A stretch of 64,000 nucleotides of DNA, from assembly GCA_944324675.1 (NCBI GenBank), contig CALUXE010000005.1, positions 35,743 through 99,742 of the forward strand. Direction: 5' to 3'. The notes below the pieces were generated by a model. It did no database searches and was not told the origin of the DNA. It saw nothing but the letters and a program-made list of their open reading frames with translations. A program made the translations under genes and the position numbers. Source of the stretch: an uncultured Elusimicrobiales bacterium (lineage in GTDB: Bacteria > Elusimicrobiota > Elusimicrobia > Elusimicrobiales > Elusimicrobiaceae). Positions within the stretch are counted from its first letter, which is position 1, and each line of letters starts with the position of its first letter. This document shows positions 35,873 through 44,161 of this stretch, piece after piece.

Positions 35873-36865
35873 ATGCCATTTACTTCCAAAGACATAGAAA
35901 TTTTTATTTTTACCAGAAACCGCCCCCAAATGTGTATACAGGCAGTTGAAAGTGTTTTGGCGCAAAAAGCCGCTTGCGATTTTTACCTACTGGATAATTC
36001 CACCGACGATAAAACCCAAGAACTTATTAAAAATTATCCGCAAGTAAAGTATATACGCACTCAGCCAGATAAACCTTTCGCCAATTTTATAACGGCGCAA
36101 AGTTTGATGTCTAAGCCCTATACTATGATATTGCACGATGACGATTTAATCCACCCGCAATATTTGGGCCTCGCCTTAAAAGCTTTAACTAAATACCGGG
36201 ATATATCTTTTATAAGTGCTAAATCTTTCTGTTTTTATACCAATATCCCACCAAAAGAATATACTATGCCTAGAAGTCTTAACGACAAACATTATCTTAT
36301 AGACAATCAGGCCGATTTCGCCCTAGGTTTTTGGACGTCACCGTCACCTTCTTGGAGTGGCAGCATTATCAAATCAGAGTTCTATAAAAATGCGGATATC
36401 TCACTGCTTCAAAAAAAGTTTGGCAAGATTTTTGATTGGCCTATGATGATAGAAACTATGAAAGTAGGCAAGGCAATAATATTTGCTGATGGGAATTGTA
36501 TCTTTTACAGATTGCATAAAGGACAAGACAGTTTTAGTGAGAGCACCAGTATTTCTATTGAGAATTTAACCAATTGGCTAAAAGTATATAAACATTTTTC
36601 CGAAACAAACGATTATTTGCGTAAAGTCTACTTCTTTCAAAGCGTGGGAAACGCAATAACAAATCATACTAAATTTGTTTCTAAAAAAGCGAAAGAAAAA
36701 CTACCTCCGGAAAAACTTATCCGTTATTTAACGGATAATAATATTATAACCCCGAAAATGGCCCTATATTATAAATATCGTAAGAATATATTTGCTAAGA
36801 TATTTTTTCATTACATAAAAAAACAATACAGAAACTATTACAACAAAATGATTAAAAAAATATAA
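35873..36865 (+). CDS. Glycosyltransferase family 2, AT-richer than its neighbours
   Basis: GT2 protein of 330 residues: IFIFTRNRPQMCIQAVESVL, FYLLDNSTDDKTQELIKN and the DXD region ILHDDDLIHPQYLGLALKAL. The catalytic half includes WTSPSPSWSGSIIKSEFY. It begins on the base after the SDR stop. Its second half is visibly richer in A/T than flanking genes, and the C-terminus is strongly basic (KKQYRNYYNKMIKKI). This hints that the gene was acquired or exchanged separately. Confidence 0.85.
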   Translation: MPFTSKDIEIFIFTRNRPQMCIQAVESVLAQKAACDFYLLDNSTDDKTQELIKNYPQVKYIRTQPDKPFANFITAQSLMSKPYTMILHDDDLIHPQYLGLALKALTKYRDISFISAKSFCFYTNIPPKEYTMPRSLNDKHYLIDNQADFALGFWTSPSPSWSGSIIKSEFYKNADISLLQKKFGKIFDWPMMIETMKVGKAIIFADGNCIFYRLHKGQDSFSESTSISIENLTNWLKVYKHFSETNDYLRKVYFFQSVGNAITNHTKFVSKKAKEKLPPEKLIRYLTDNNIITPKMALYYKYRKNIFAKIFFHYIKKQYRNYYNKMIKKI

Positions 36866-36877
36866 GATATTAACTTT

Positions 36878-37939
36878 ATGACCTTCAGAGAATGGAACAG
36901 AAGAAAAAACCTCTACCTGCGCGGGCTTAAAGCCAAAGCGGGTAAATTCCTTTTTGACAAAAAGAACCAAAATAGATTTACGCCCCACCAGCTAAAGACC
37001 ATAAAGAAAATCGTATTTTTGAGAAACGATAACAAACTCGGCGATATGATAGTCAACACCGTTGCCTTTAGGGAAATTAAAAAAGCCCTGCCCAAAGCGG
37101 AAATAACCGTAATAGCGGGGCCCGCCTCGGCGCAAATAATAGAAAACAATCGCAATATATCCCAAATAATAATATGCAAAAAAGGCCTGTGGCCGATAAT
37201 CAAAACGGGCTTAGCCCTAAGGCGCCAAAAAATAGATTTATACATAGATATGGATAAACACCCCACTTTTGATACCTTGCTCCTGCTAAGGCTTATAAAT
37301 CCGCGCTTTGCCTTTGGTTTTAATAGAGGGGAGTTTAAATCCTATAATCTAGGCTGTACATTTGATTTGGACGGCTCCCATATAACGGCGTGGCACCAAG
37401 CTATGTTTAGGACTTTACGCTTGGAAAAGCCCCAAAACATATCTTATGATTTATTTGTACCCAATGCTTTGAAGAAAGAAGCCCTAAAATTTTTATCAAA
37501 ACTGCCTCACAAAAAAGGCCATATCGCCTTAAACGCTTTCGCGGCAAGCAAACACCGCTGCTTGGGGGAAACTCAAATCAAAGCGCTTTGTGCCGCATTG
37601 GATAAATACAATATAATTTTGCTGGGGCAACACGCCAAAACCGAAGTGCTGGCCAATCGGATACAAGCAAATAATCTATTTATAACGCCCCAAGATAATC
37701 TATTTATGAACTTCGCCATACTGGCCGTCAGCGATTTGCTGATAACGCCCGATACGGCTTTCGTACACGCGGCCGCGGCTTTGGACAAAAAACAAATTTG
37801 TATATACAAGGCAAGCGACAAGGCCAACCAAAAAGTATGGGCGCCTTTATCCGATAAGGCGACGATACTGCAGGCGCCGGACGAATTTTCGGAACTTCCT
37901 TGGGAAGAAATAGCAAAAGCAACGCTCCAGAAAATTTAA
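36878..37939 (+). CDS. Glycosyltransferase family 9 (heptosyltransferase-like)
   Basis: A GT-B enzyme of the ADP-heptose:LPS heptosyltransferase family, 353 residues. The N-terminal half has KKIVFLRNDNKLGDMIVNTV (the R-x-D-x-x-G-D start of GT9), KALPKAEITVIAGPASAQII and DLYIDMDKHPTFDTLLLLRL. The C-terminal half has KGHIALNAFAASKHRCLGET, KYNIILLGQHAK and a donor-site region SDLLITPDTAFVHAAAALDK. It is the last gene of the second glycan operon, 12 bp after a GT2. It implies that this operon modifies a lipopolysaccharide-type core or O-chain. Confidence 0.9.
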   Translation: MTFREWNRRKNLYLRGLKAKAGKFLFDKKNQNRFTPHQLKTIKKIVFLRNDNKLGDMIVNTVAFREIKKALPKAEITVIAGPASAQIIENNRNISQIIICKKGLWPIIKTGLALRRQKIDLYIDMDKHPTFDTLLLLRLINPRFAFGFNRGEFKSYNLGCTFDLDGSHITAWHQAMFRTLRLEKPQNISYDLFVPNALKKEALKFLSKLPHKKGHIALNAFAASKHRCLGETQIKALCAALDKYNIILLGQHAKTEVLANRIQANNLFITPQDNLFMNFAILAVSDLLITPDTAFVHAAAALDKKQICIYKASDKANQKVWAPLSDKATILQAPDEFSELPWEEIAKATLQKI

Positions 37940-37980
37940 ATTCTCCGATACGATATTGTTTAAAAAATTTACGCTCTTTA

Positions 37981-37989
37981 TGCTATAAT
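37981..37989 (+). promoter_or_regulatory. Extended -10 promoter of cdd
   Basis: TGCTATAAT matches TGnTATAAT, 29 bp before the ATG at 38019. AAGGAG follows as the ribosome site. The nearest -35-like TTGTTT is 22 bp away, so the promoter likely relies on the extended -10. Confidence 0.65.
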
Positions 37990-38018
37990 CTAAAGACACT
38001 TAAACAAGGAGCGTATTT

Positions 38019-38477
38019 ATGAAACTTTCCAAAAAGCTTTTGGACGAATTACTATCAAACGCGGCGCAGGCTATGAATAATTCTTACTCTCCTTACTCAA
38101 AATTTAAAGTGGGCGCCGCCGTTTTGGCCGCCAGCGGGAAAATATACAGGGGTACTAATATAGAAAACGCTTCCTACGGCCTTACGGTATGCGCGGAAAG
38201 AAACGCCATCTTCTCCGCGGTAGTCTCTGGCGAGCGGGAAATAAAGGCATTGGTAATAGTTTTCAGCCAAAAAGATTTAGGTCCCTTAAGCACGCCTTGC
38301 GGAGCATGCAGGCAAGTTATGGCGGAATTTGCAAAACCCGATATGCCGATATGTACGGCAGATTTATCATCGGGTAAACCGGCGCGGATATCCTGCAGGA
38401 AATTAAAGGATTTCTATCCTTTCCCTTTCACTCCACAAGCTCTGGAAAAACCGACAAAAACTAAAAAGAAGAAATAA
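38019..38477 (+). CDS. cdd: Cytidine deaminase
   Basis: A homotetrameric-type zinc cytidine deaminase of 152 residues. It has SYSPYSKFKVGAAVLAASGK, IENASYGLTVCAERNAIFSA with the zinc Cys and catalytic Glu (CAE), and LSTPCGACRQVMAEFA with the second zinc motif PCxxC. It converts cytidine/deoxycytidine to uridine forms in pyrimidine salvage. A Lys-rich C-terminal tail (PTKTKKKK) is added to the usual about 132 residues. It has its own promoter and terminator, so it is monocistronic. Confidence 0.95.
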   Translation: MKLSKKLLDELLSNAAQAMNNSYSPYSKFKVGAAVLAASGKIYRGTNIENASYGLTVCAERNAIFSAVVSGEREIKALVIVFSQKDLGPLSTPCGACRQVMAEFAKPDMPICTADLSSGKPARISCRKLKDFYPFPFTPQALEKPTKTKKKK

Positions 38478-38493
38478 CGTTCATCAAAAAAAT

Positions 38494-38526
38494 AAAACCC
38501 GGCTTGTTAATTCAAGCCGGGTTTTT
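38494..38526 (+). terminator. Terminator of cdd
   Basis: A perfect 13-bp stem (aaaacccggcttg / caagccgggtttt) with a 6-nt loop and T run, 16 bp after the stop. Confidence 0.95.
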
Positions 38527-38582
38527 AATGGGTGGCCCCGCCGGGGGTAAGGGCAGGGCCTGTGGAATTTAAAATATACAAT

Positions 38583-39311
38583 TTATCTAAAGACTTTTGC
38601 AATCTCCCCAAACAACTCGCCCGCCTTACGTTCGAAGTAAAAATCCGATATGGAATCGGTGTAAGCTGAGGGCAAAGTGTTCACCTCTATTATTTTAGCC
38701 CCGTTTTGCTTAGCCGTCAACGGCAAAGAGCATGCCGGCATAACCTCGCCCGAGGTGCCTATAACAAGCATAACATCGGCGGAGTAGGCCAAATCCAAAC
38801 TTTCCTGATAAACTTTCGGGTTTATGGCCTCGCCATAAAAGATAAAATCCGGTTTAAGGACAGCCCCGCACGCTTTGCATGAGGGCAATTCCACATTCAA
38901 GTCCGCCTCGCCCAAAGCATAGCGCTTGCCGCAGCCGGTACACAGCAAATAATTTATAGTACCGTGAAATTCCTTTACATTCACGCTGCCCGCGCGCTGG
39001 TGCAAATTATCAATATTCTGCGTTATTATCCCTTTAAGCAGGCCCCTTTTTTCCCAATCGGCAAGGACTTTATGCGCGGTATTTGGTTCGGCCTGCCCCA
39101 TGGAATCAAAGAAAATTTTCTTCATTTCCCGCCAAGACTCTTTAGGATTTGAATAAAAGAAATTAATATCAATGGCGGAAGGGTCGTAACGTTCCCAAAG
39201 CCCGCCCGCGCCGCGGAATGGGGGGATGCCACTCTCCACGGAAATACCCGCACCGGTAAAAGCGACAAGCTTTTTTGCGTTCTTAATTGTTTTTATGGCG
39301 TCCTGTAACAT
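38583..39311 (-). CDS. cobB: Sir2-family NAD-dependent protein deacylase
   Basis: A bacterial sirtuin of about 242 residues. It has the NAD motifs FTGAGISVESGIPPFRGAGG and TQNIDNLHQRAGS, the catalytic His in EFHG, the zinc cysteines CTGCGKRY ... CKACG, and IGTSGEVMPACSLP. It removes acetyl or acyl groups from lysines using NAD. The start is taken at MLQDAIKTIKNAKK (39311); the longer frame from 39368 adds 19 residues that are not part of the family. It stands alone between divergent and convergent genes. Confidence 0.92.
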   Translation of the reverse strand: MLQDAIKTIKNAKKLVAFTGAGISVESGIPPFRGAGGLWERYDPSAIDINFFYSNPKESWREMKKIFFDSMGQAEPNTAHKVLADWEKRGLLKGIITQNIDNLHQRAGSVNVKEFHGTINYLLCTGCGKRYALGEADLNVELPSCKACGAVLKPDFIFYGEAINPKVYQESLDLAYSADVMLVIGTSGEVMPACSLPLTAKQNGAKIIEVNTLPSAYTDSISDFYFERKAGELFGEIAKVFR

Positions 39312-39395
39312 ATATAGTGATAAAGTTATCAAAAAGCGTGGGAAAAAGCAATACCCCGTCTGCCGCAATATAACAAAAATTAATTAAAAACTTGT

Positions 39396-39424
39396 TTGTA
39401 TTTGAAAACAGATTATGTTACAAT
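39396..39424 (+). promoter_or_regulatory. Promoter of the organophosphate antiporter gene
   Basis: TTGTAT (39396-39401), 17 bp, TACAAT (39419-39424). It predicts a leader of about 105 nt before ATG 39538. GGAG of gacaggagaaaat serves as ribosome site. Confidence 0.65.
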
Positions 39425-39537
39425 TTCCCTGTAGACGCAAAAACAAGGCAAAAGAAAGACTTGTTTATTTACAGCGGGGGAAGCTCCTCATTGTGTTTTT
39501 TTTGTCTTGTTCTTGTAGATTATAGACAGGAGAAAAT

Positions 39538-40914
39538 ATGTTATCAAAGTTTATCAATTGGATGAAGCCTCTTAAAGATGCTGACCAAAGATTAACAGAC
39601 GAAAAAGTAATAAAAAGAACATATACGATGTGGCGTATAAAGATGTTCTTCGGCATGTACTTCGGCTACGCGCTCTTTTACTTCACAAGGAAAAACCTTG
39701 ACTTCGTAAAACCTGCGCTTAAAGAAAATTTCGGGTTTGATGTAATACAGTTAGGTATCATCGGCACGACTATTTACGCCACCTACGGCGTGGGCAAGTT
39801 CCTCAGCGGCGTAATGGCGGACAAATGCAATATAAGATCCGTAATGGCATTGGGTCTTTTCTGTTCCTCGCTGGTCAACTTGGCTTTCCCATTCCTCCCC
39901 GAGCTGCAGGCTTGGGTGGCCAAAACCCATATGACTATCCCCTTGGTAGGTTTCGCGGCGTTCGCTTGGGGTTTGAACGGTATTTTCCAATCAATGGGGT
40001 TCCCTCCGGTCGCTAAAGGTTTGGTCTATTGGTTCTCCCCCAGCGAGAGGGCGACAAAATGGACTTTATGGTCCTCCAGCCATACGTTCGGCGCGTTCTT
40101 CGTCGGCGTATTGATAACATATTTACTTAAATTCGACTTATGGAAAATGGCGTTCATCATACCTGCAATTATGGGTATCTGCTACAGCATTTTCCTGTTG
40201 TTCTTCCTTACCGATAAACCGACCACCGTCGGTCTGCCGCCTATCGATGAATATAAAAATGACCCTATGCCAATTAAGAAAGATACCGGCCTTACCCACT
40301 GGCAAATTCTTAAAAAACACGTATTCGGCAACCCGTTCCTGTGGGCTTTGGCGCTTTCTTACGTATTCGTTTACTATGTACGTTTCGCCACTTTGGACTG
40401 GGGTACCTTATTCTTGGTGGAAGATAGAGGCTTCGCTCAGGATGCGGCCGTTTCCGCTTTGAAATGGATGCCGTTCCTCGGTATGCCGGGCGGTATCGTA
40501 GCGGGCTACTTGGCGGATAAATTCTTCCAGGGCCGCTGCACCCAGATGAACTTAATCTATTTGGCTATTTTAGCCGCCAGCTGCTGGGGATTTTATAAAA
40601 TCGCCGGCACCGACGCTTTCTTCTGGACGTCCTTGTTGGCAGCTTTCATCGGGTTCTTCGTAGACGGCCCCCAAAACTTGGCCGGCGGCGTTCAAACCAG
40701 CCGTATCGTAACCCAGGAATCCGTATCCGCGGCCTGCGGTTTTACCGGTATGTTTGGGTATTTCGGCGCGATGCTTTCCTCAAGCGGAGCGGCGTTTATC
40801 AGCAAGCACTATGGATGGCACGGCGTATTTATTTCGTGCATCATAGCTTGTGTCATAGCGGGCGCTTTAATCGCCATCACTTGGAAGAAAGAAGCCGCTC
40901 CAGACGCCAAATAA
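39538..40914 (+). CDS. Organophosphate:phosphate antiporter (GlpT/UhpT type, MFS OPA family)
   Basis: A 458-residue, 12-TM MFS transporter of the OPA family. Family features are MFFGMYFGYALFYFTRKNLD near the start (Y-x-x-R-K region), GVGKFLSGVMADKCNIR, GLNGIFQSMGFPPVAKGLVY with the GlpT/UhpT NGxxQ-x-x-G signature, and WFSPSERATKWTLWSSSHTF. It exchanges a sugar phosphate or glycerol-3-phosphate for inorganic phosphate across the inner membrane. The related sensor UhpC cannot be excluded, but no two-component genes are nearby, so transport is more likely. GC and codon choice (more C-ending codons) suggest high expression. Confidence 0.92.
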   Translation: MLSKFINWMKPLKDADQRLTDEKVIKRTYTMWRIKMFFGMYFGYALFYFTRKNLDFVKPALKENFGFDVIQLGIIGTTIYATYGVGKFLSGVMADKCNIRSVMALGLFCSSLVNLAFPFLPELQAWVAKTHMTIPLVGFAAFAWGLNGIFQSMGFPPVAKGLVYWFSPSERATKWTLWSSSHTFGAFFVGVLITYLLKFDLWKMAFIIPAIMGICYSIFLLFFLTDKPTTVGLPPIDEYKNDPMPIKKDTGLTHWQILKKHVFGNPFLWALALSYVFVYYVRFATLDWGTLFLVEDRGFAQDAAVSALKWMPFLGMPGGIVAGYLADKFFQGRCTQMNLIYLAILAASCWGFYKIAGTDAFFWTSLLAAFIGFFVDGPQNLAGGVQTSRIVTQESVSAACGFTGMFGYFGAMLSSSGAAFISKHYGWHGVFISCIIACVIAGALIAITWKKEAAPDAK

Positions 40915-40933
40915 TAAGCGTATTTTTAAAGCG

Positions 40934-40964
40934 AAAGCCCCCGTTTTTGAACGGGGGCTTTTTT
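40934..40964 (+). terminator. Terminator of the organophosphate antiporter gene
   Basis: aaagcccccgtt / aacgggggcttt, 12-bp stem, 4-nt loop and T run, 20 bp after the stop. Confidence 0.93.
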
Positions 40965-41061
40965 ATCACTACGCAAAACAAAGACAAGCTCTAGCTTTGC
41001 TTCCACTTCGTTTATCACTCCCAAAAACTATTGTAATTATAAAATTTTTTTATTATCATAT

Positions 41062-41080
41062 TAGAACATAATATAGAACA
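41062..41080 (+). promoter_or_regulatory. Candidate LexA-like operator: TAGAACA direct repeat
   Basis: TAGAACA at 41062-41068 and again at 41074-41080, a 12-bp period, 46 bp before the LexA-like gene. Several LexA groups use spaced direct repeats (for example GTTC-N7-GTTC in alphaproteobacteria); here GAAC is repeated with eight bases between. Likely autoregulatory site. Confidence 0.5.
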
Positions 41081-41125
41081 AATTAAAACAGATAAAATTA
41101 TATTACAAACAAACGGGAAACTATT

Positions 41126-41731
41126 ATGAAAAAACTCCACCCAAATCAAGAGAAACTCCTAAAGCTGTTAAAAGAACACCAAGATAATCCTCTTACTATG
41201 GAAGAACTGGCCTTGCAAATGGATATTTCCAGCAAGAGCGTGGTGCATTATCACATAACCCAGCTGGAAAAGAAAGGCTATATAACGCGCAGCGCGACTA
41301 ATCCGCAGCAATATTACATAAAAAATACGGAGGATAATGTCCTCTATCTGCCGCTTTACGGTATGGCCAAATGCGGCCCAGCCGGTACGATACTAGACGG
41401 CACCCCTAGCAGAGTTGTCCCGGTGGATCCGTCTATGGTGAATTTCCCTGTATCTAAAGGATTTATGGTGGAAGCGAAGGGGGATTCCATGACGGAGCTT
41501 ATACACCCCAAAGATTGGATAATAGTGGAAAAGAACAATACCCCTCACGAGAGGGATGTAATTGTATGCTCCAACAACGGGGAAACTATGATTAAGCGTT
41601 TTGTACCCGATAAGAGAAGCGGCAATATATTGTTGGTATCAGACAATAAACATTATGCCCCCATAATAGCCGATAAAGACTCTTTTAAAATAGCGGGCAT
41701 AGTGAGGAGCATTTTAAAAAGAGGTTTATAA
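41126..41731 (+). CDS. lexA: LexA-like self-cleaving transcriptional repressor (S24 peptidase)
   Basis: A 201-residue protein with the LexA plan. An N-terminal winged helix-turn-helix (about 1-65; LTMEELALQMDISSKSVVHY) is followed by the S24 domain. Aligning LPLYGMAKCGPAG with LexA places the cleavage bond at C83-G84 (a Cys-Gly bond as in UmuD). The Ser nucleophile is S121 in AKGDSMTE and the general base is K157 in ETMIKRF. Such proteins repress SOS genes until RecA-stimulated self-cleavage. The recognition helix differs from classical LexA, so the operator may differ too. Other phage-type S24 repressors are possible, but no phage genes are near. Confidence 0.82.
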   Translation: MKKLHPNQEKLLKLLKEHQDNPLTMEELALQMDISSKSVVHYHITQLEKKGYITRSATNPQQYYIKNTEDNVLYLPLYGMAKCGPAGTILDGTPSRVVPVDPSMVNFPVSKGFMVEAKGDSMTELIHPKDWIIVEKNNTPHERDVIVCSNNGETMIKRFVPDKRSGNILLVSDNKHYAPIIADKDSFKIAGIVRSILKRGL

Positions 41732-41753
41732 ACAAAGGAGTAGAAATATAGAT

Positions 41754-41785
41754 AAAGCCTCCTGCTTTTCAAGGCAGGCGGCTTT
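41754..41785. terminator. Terminator between lexA-like and DHA2 transporter genes
   Basis: aaagcc-t-cctgc / gcagg-c-ggcttt forms an 11-bp stem with one mismatch between convergent genes; the T run is short, so function on either strand is plausible. Confidence 0.6.
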
Positions 41786-41799
41786 ATTTGGGTAAAAAA

Positions 41800-43218
41800 T
41801 CAAAGCAGTTTTTTATCGGGCTCCTTGCCCAAATACGATAATATACCCGCAGCCGCAGCCGTAACTATCGCTAAAAGCAAAGTTAAATGATAAGCCGATA
41901 TAAAAGCCGAAACATGTTCCATCCCGCCCGTCTGATAGAAGTTAAGCAAAGCGTCAAAAATGTTTACCGTAAGCGCTACGCCTACTACTATGCCCGTATT
42001 CCTCGCCAAAGAATTCAACCCGCTGGCGTCATTATAATACTTGCGTTCTATCGCACTCATTATACTGTTGTTATTGGGGGAGTTAAACATTCCGTTGCCT
42101 ATACCCAGTATCATTTGCCCCAAAATAATCTGATATTCCTTAAACTCGGCGCCAAGCCCCATATACCACAATAATCCGCAGATAACTACTATCATCGAGC
42201 ATACCGTAAGCTTTCTAGAACCTATTTTACCCGAAAGCCAACCGCTTATCGGGGCCACCACTATCAACGGAACCGAATAAAACAAAATTAAAGTGCCCGT
42301 CTTAAAAGCACTTAAACCGTATATGTCCTGCAAATAAAACGGTATCAGCAAACCGTTAACGTTTATGGCTATGAATACCAACATCATCGCCATATTGCCG
42401 TAAGCGAAAACTTTATTTGAATACAAACTCAAATTCAAAAGGGGGGTTTTTGTCCTTTTTTCGTGTCTGTATAGTATTATTCCCAATAGTGCCGATACCG
42501 CTATCATAAAAATGATATGTGGACTGGTAAAGCCCGCTTTTTCCGCCAGAGAAAGCGCGGTAAAGAAACACATGCTCAAAGCTATGAACAGAATAGCCGA
42601 ATTTAAGTTGATTTTACCTAGTCTGCTTCTTTTGACGCTGGGCAGCGTCTTGTAGGCGAAATAGGCCCCGAACGCGGCCAAAGGCAAATTTATGTAAAAA
42701 AGAGACTGCCAGCCAAAAACGTCCAAAAGCATACCGCCCAAACTTGGCCCCGTTATGTTGCCCAAAGCCACTACAGAGCCTATCATGCCCAAAAATTGAC
42801 CCCGCTTTACACCTGTAAACATACTGGCCACCACGCCCTGCGCCAAAGCAAACAGCATCGCCGCGCCCAAAGCCTGTATAAAACGAGATACTATCAAAGC
42901 CAAAAGAAAAGTCGAACAAGCGCACAATAAGGAACCTATCCCAAAAAGGATAAAGCCCCAACTGTATACCCTGTTCTGTCCGTACTTGTTGCCCAGCTTG
43001 CTGCTTATGGGCAAAATGCTTACTATCCCCAAACAATATATCGTTACTATCCACTGTATTTCTATCAGGCCGACATTAAAATATTTTGACATCACCGGCA
43101 AAGCTATATTTACCACGCTGGAATCCAGCGCGCCTATAAAATTGCCTATAACCACTATGAAAAAGGCAAAAGTTCTGTTCCTTGTATAGTTTTCTATAAA
43201 TCCGCCGTTATCAGGCAT
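41800..43218 (-). CDS. DHA2-family drug:H+ antiporter (MFS, 14 TM)
   Basis: A 472-residue MFS exporter of the EmrB/QacA group with 14 predicted helices. It starts with TM1 FAFFIVVIGNFIGALDSSVV (the conserved LD-x-S/T-x-V-N-x-A-L-P motif continues VNIALP), followed by the QWIVTIYCLGI segment and the loop motif SKLGNKYGQNRVY. Motif C-like GNITGPSLGGMLLDVFGWQS is present in TM5, which is typical of exporters. No membrane-fusion or TolC gene is adjacent. It overlaps the upstream channel gene by eight bases, an unusual transporter/channel pair in one transcript. Confidence 0.88.
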   Translation of the reverse strand: MPDNGGFIENYTRNRTFAFFIVVIGNFIGALDSSVVNIALPVMSKYFNVGLIEIQWIVTIYCLGIVSILPISSKLGNKYGQNRVYSWGFILFGIGSLLCACSTFLLALIVSRFIQALGAAMLFALAQGVVASMFTGVKRGQFLGMIGSVVALGNITGPSLGGMLLDVFGWQSLFYINLPLAAFGAYFAYKTLPSVKRSRLGKINLNSAILFIALSMCFFTALSLAEKAGFTSPHIIFMIAVSALLGIILYRHEKRTKTPLLNLSLYSNKVFAYGNMAMMLVFIAINVNGLLIPFYLQDIYGLSAFKTGTLILFYSVPLIVVAPISGWLSGKIGSRKLTVCSMIVVICGLLWYMGLGAEFKEYQIILGQMILGIGNGMFNSPNNNSIMSAIERKYYNDASGLNSLARNTGIVVGVALTVNIFDALLNFYQTGGMEHVSAFISAYHLTLLLAIVTAAAAGILSYLGKEPDKKLL

Positions 43219-43945
43219 TTTCCTTCTTCTCCTTCGCGGCCTTTCGCGCGTTCATAAATCCGGAAGAAAATATACCGGAATATACCGCAAAAAGCATTAT
43301 CCCCGAAAAGGCCGTGAGTATTTTAAGAAATTTACCCGCCTGAGTTACAACCGATATATCCGCGCCCGCCTGACAAAACGTCATAGCCGTAAACCAAATG
43401 GCGTCATATATGTTTTTAAACACTTCGGGCTGGGCCGCATGTTCGAAATAATAAATCAAAAACGAGTTTATCGTAAGCAGAAACCCCATGACAAAAGCAG
43501 TGGTTACCAGCGAGTCTATATTCTGATATATTACGTTCACCATCATTTTAAGCGGTTGGGAATATTCCACAAGCTTCAATATCCTAAACAGCCTTAAAAA
43601 CCTAAGCGCTCTTAAAGGCTTAATATTGATGTATACCATCGGAACTATAGCCAAAAAGTCTATAATCATTTCCGGCCGCAGGGCAAAGCGCAGGCGGCTG
43701 CCTTTGTAATAGGGCGATAAATCCGCCGTCCAAAGCCTTAAAATATATTCAATCGAAAATACTATAGATATAAAAAGATCGCAAAATTCTATCGCGATAA
43801 TATCATCTGGCGTAAGACTGCCGGAAAGCGAAAAAATTGAAAGCGGAATATTGAGGAATATCAATACCAATATAAAACTTACAAACCAGCCCGCGTTAAG
43901 CAGAGCGTAAGCTCTTTTCTTTAATTTTCTGTATAAATTTAACAT
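43211..43945 (-). CDS. Voltage-gated ion-channel family protein with a non-canonical pore
   Basis: A 244-residue protein with six TM helices of the Kv/VIC fold. S4 carries a perfect charge ladder R112, R115, R118, R121, K124 within LRALRFLRLFRILKLVEYS. The pore helix is recognisable (IYDAIWFTAMTF, about 179-190), but the selectivity filter that should read T-V-G-Y-G-D is CQAGAD at 191-196. The C-terminus is a short charged cytoplasmic tail. GGGGGT precedes the ATG. K+ selectivity therefore cannot be assumed. It is first in a two-gene unit with the DHA2 transporter. Confidence 0.82.
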   Translation of the reverse strand: MLNLYRKLKKRAYALLNAGWFVSFILVLIFLNIPLSIFSLSGSLTPDDIIAIEFCDLFISIVFSIEYILRLWTADLSPYYKGSRLRFALRPEMIIDFLAIVPMVYINIKPLRALRFLRLFRILKLVEYSQPLKMMVNVIYQNIDSLVTTAFVMGFLLTINSFLIYYFEHAAQPEVFKNIYDAIWFTAMTFCQAGADISVVTQAGKFLKILTAFSGIMLFAVYSGIFSSGFMNARKAAKEKKENA

Positions 43946-44110
43946 AAAATTTACCCCCTTAAAATTATATTAAATTAATCACGCTAAAACCGCAAGAAAA
44001 GAGGGGGAAATTATCACGCCCCTTATCGCGAGGATTATTCCTCCCGCCGAGGAATGCACCGAAGGAATGTCTTTTCTTGCCTCGCGAGCTAAATAGAGCC
44101 CAAGAAATAC

Positions 44111-44146
44111 AAAAAAGAGGGCCGCCCTTCGGGCAGCCCTCTTTTT
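44111..44146 (-). terminator. Terminator of the giant MFS-fusion gene
   Basis: aaaaagagggc / gccctcttttt stem with an inner GCCC/GGGC pair, ending 16 bp after the stop at 44162; the minus-strand T run is 44111-44116. Confidence 0.9.
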
Positions 44147-44161
44147 ACGTGTAAAGAATAC

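Noticed and set aside
43990..44100. Structured RNA between channel and giant genes (CGCGAGG ... CCTCGCG pairing)
   Set aside because: One 7-bp pairing at about 60-nt distance only; no terminator or promoter arrangement to support a transcript.
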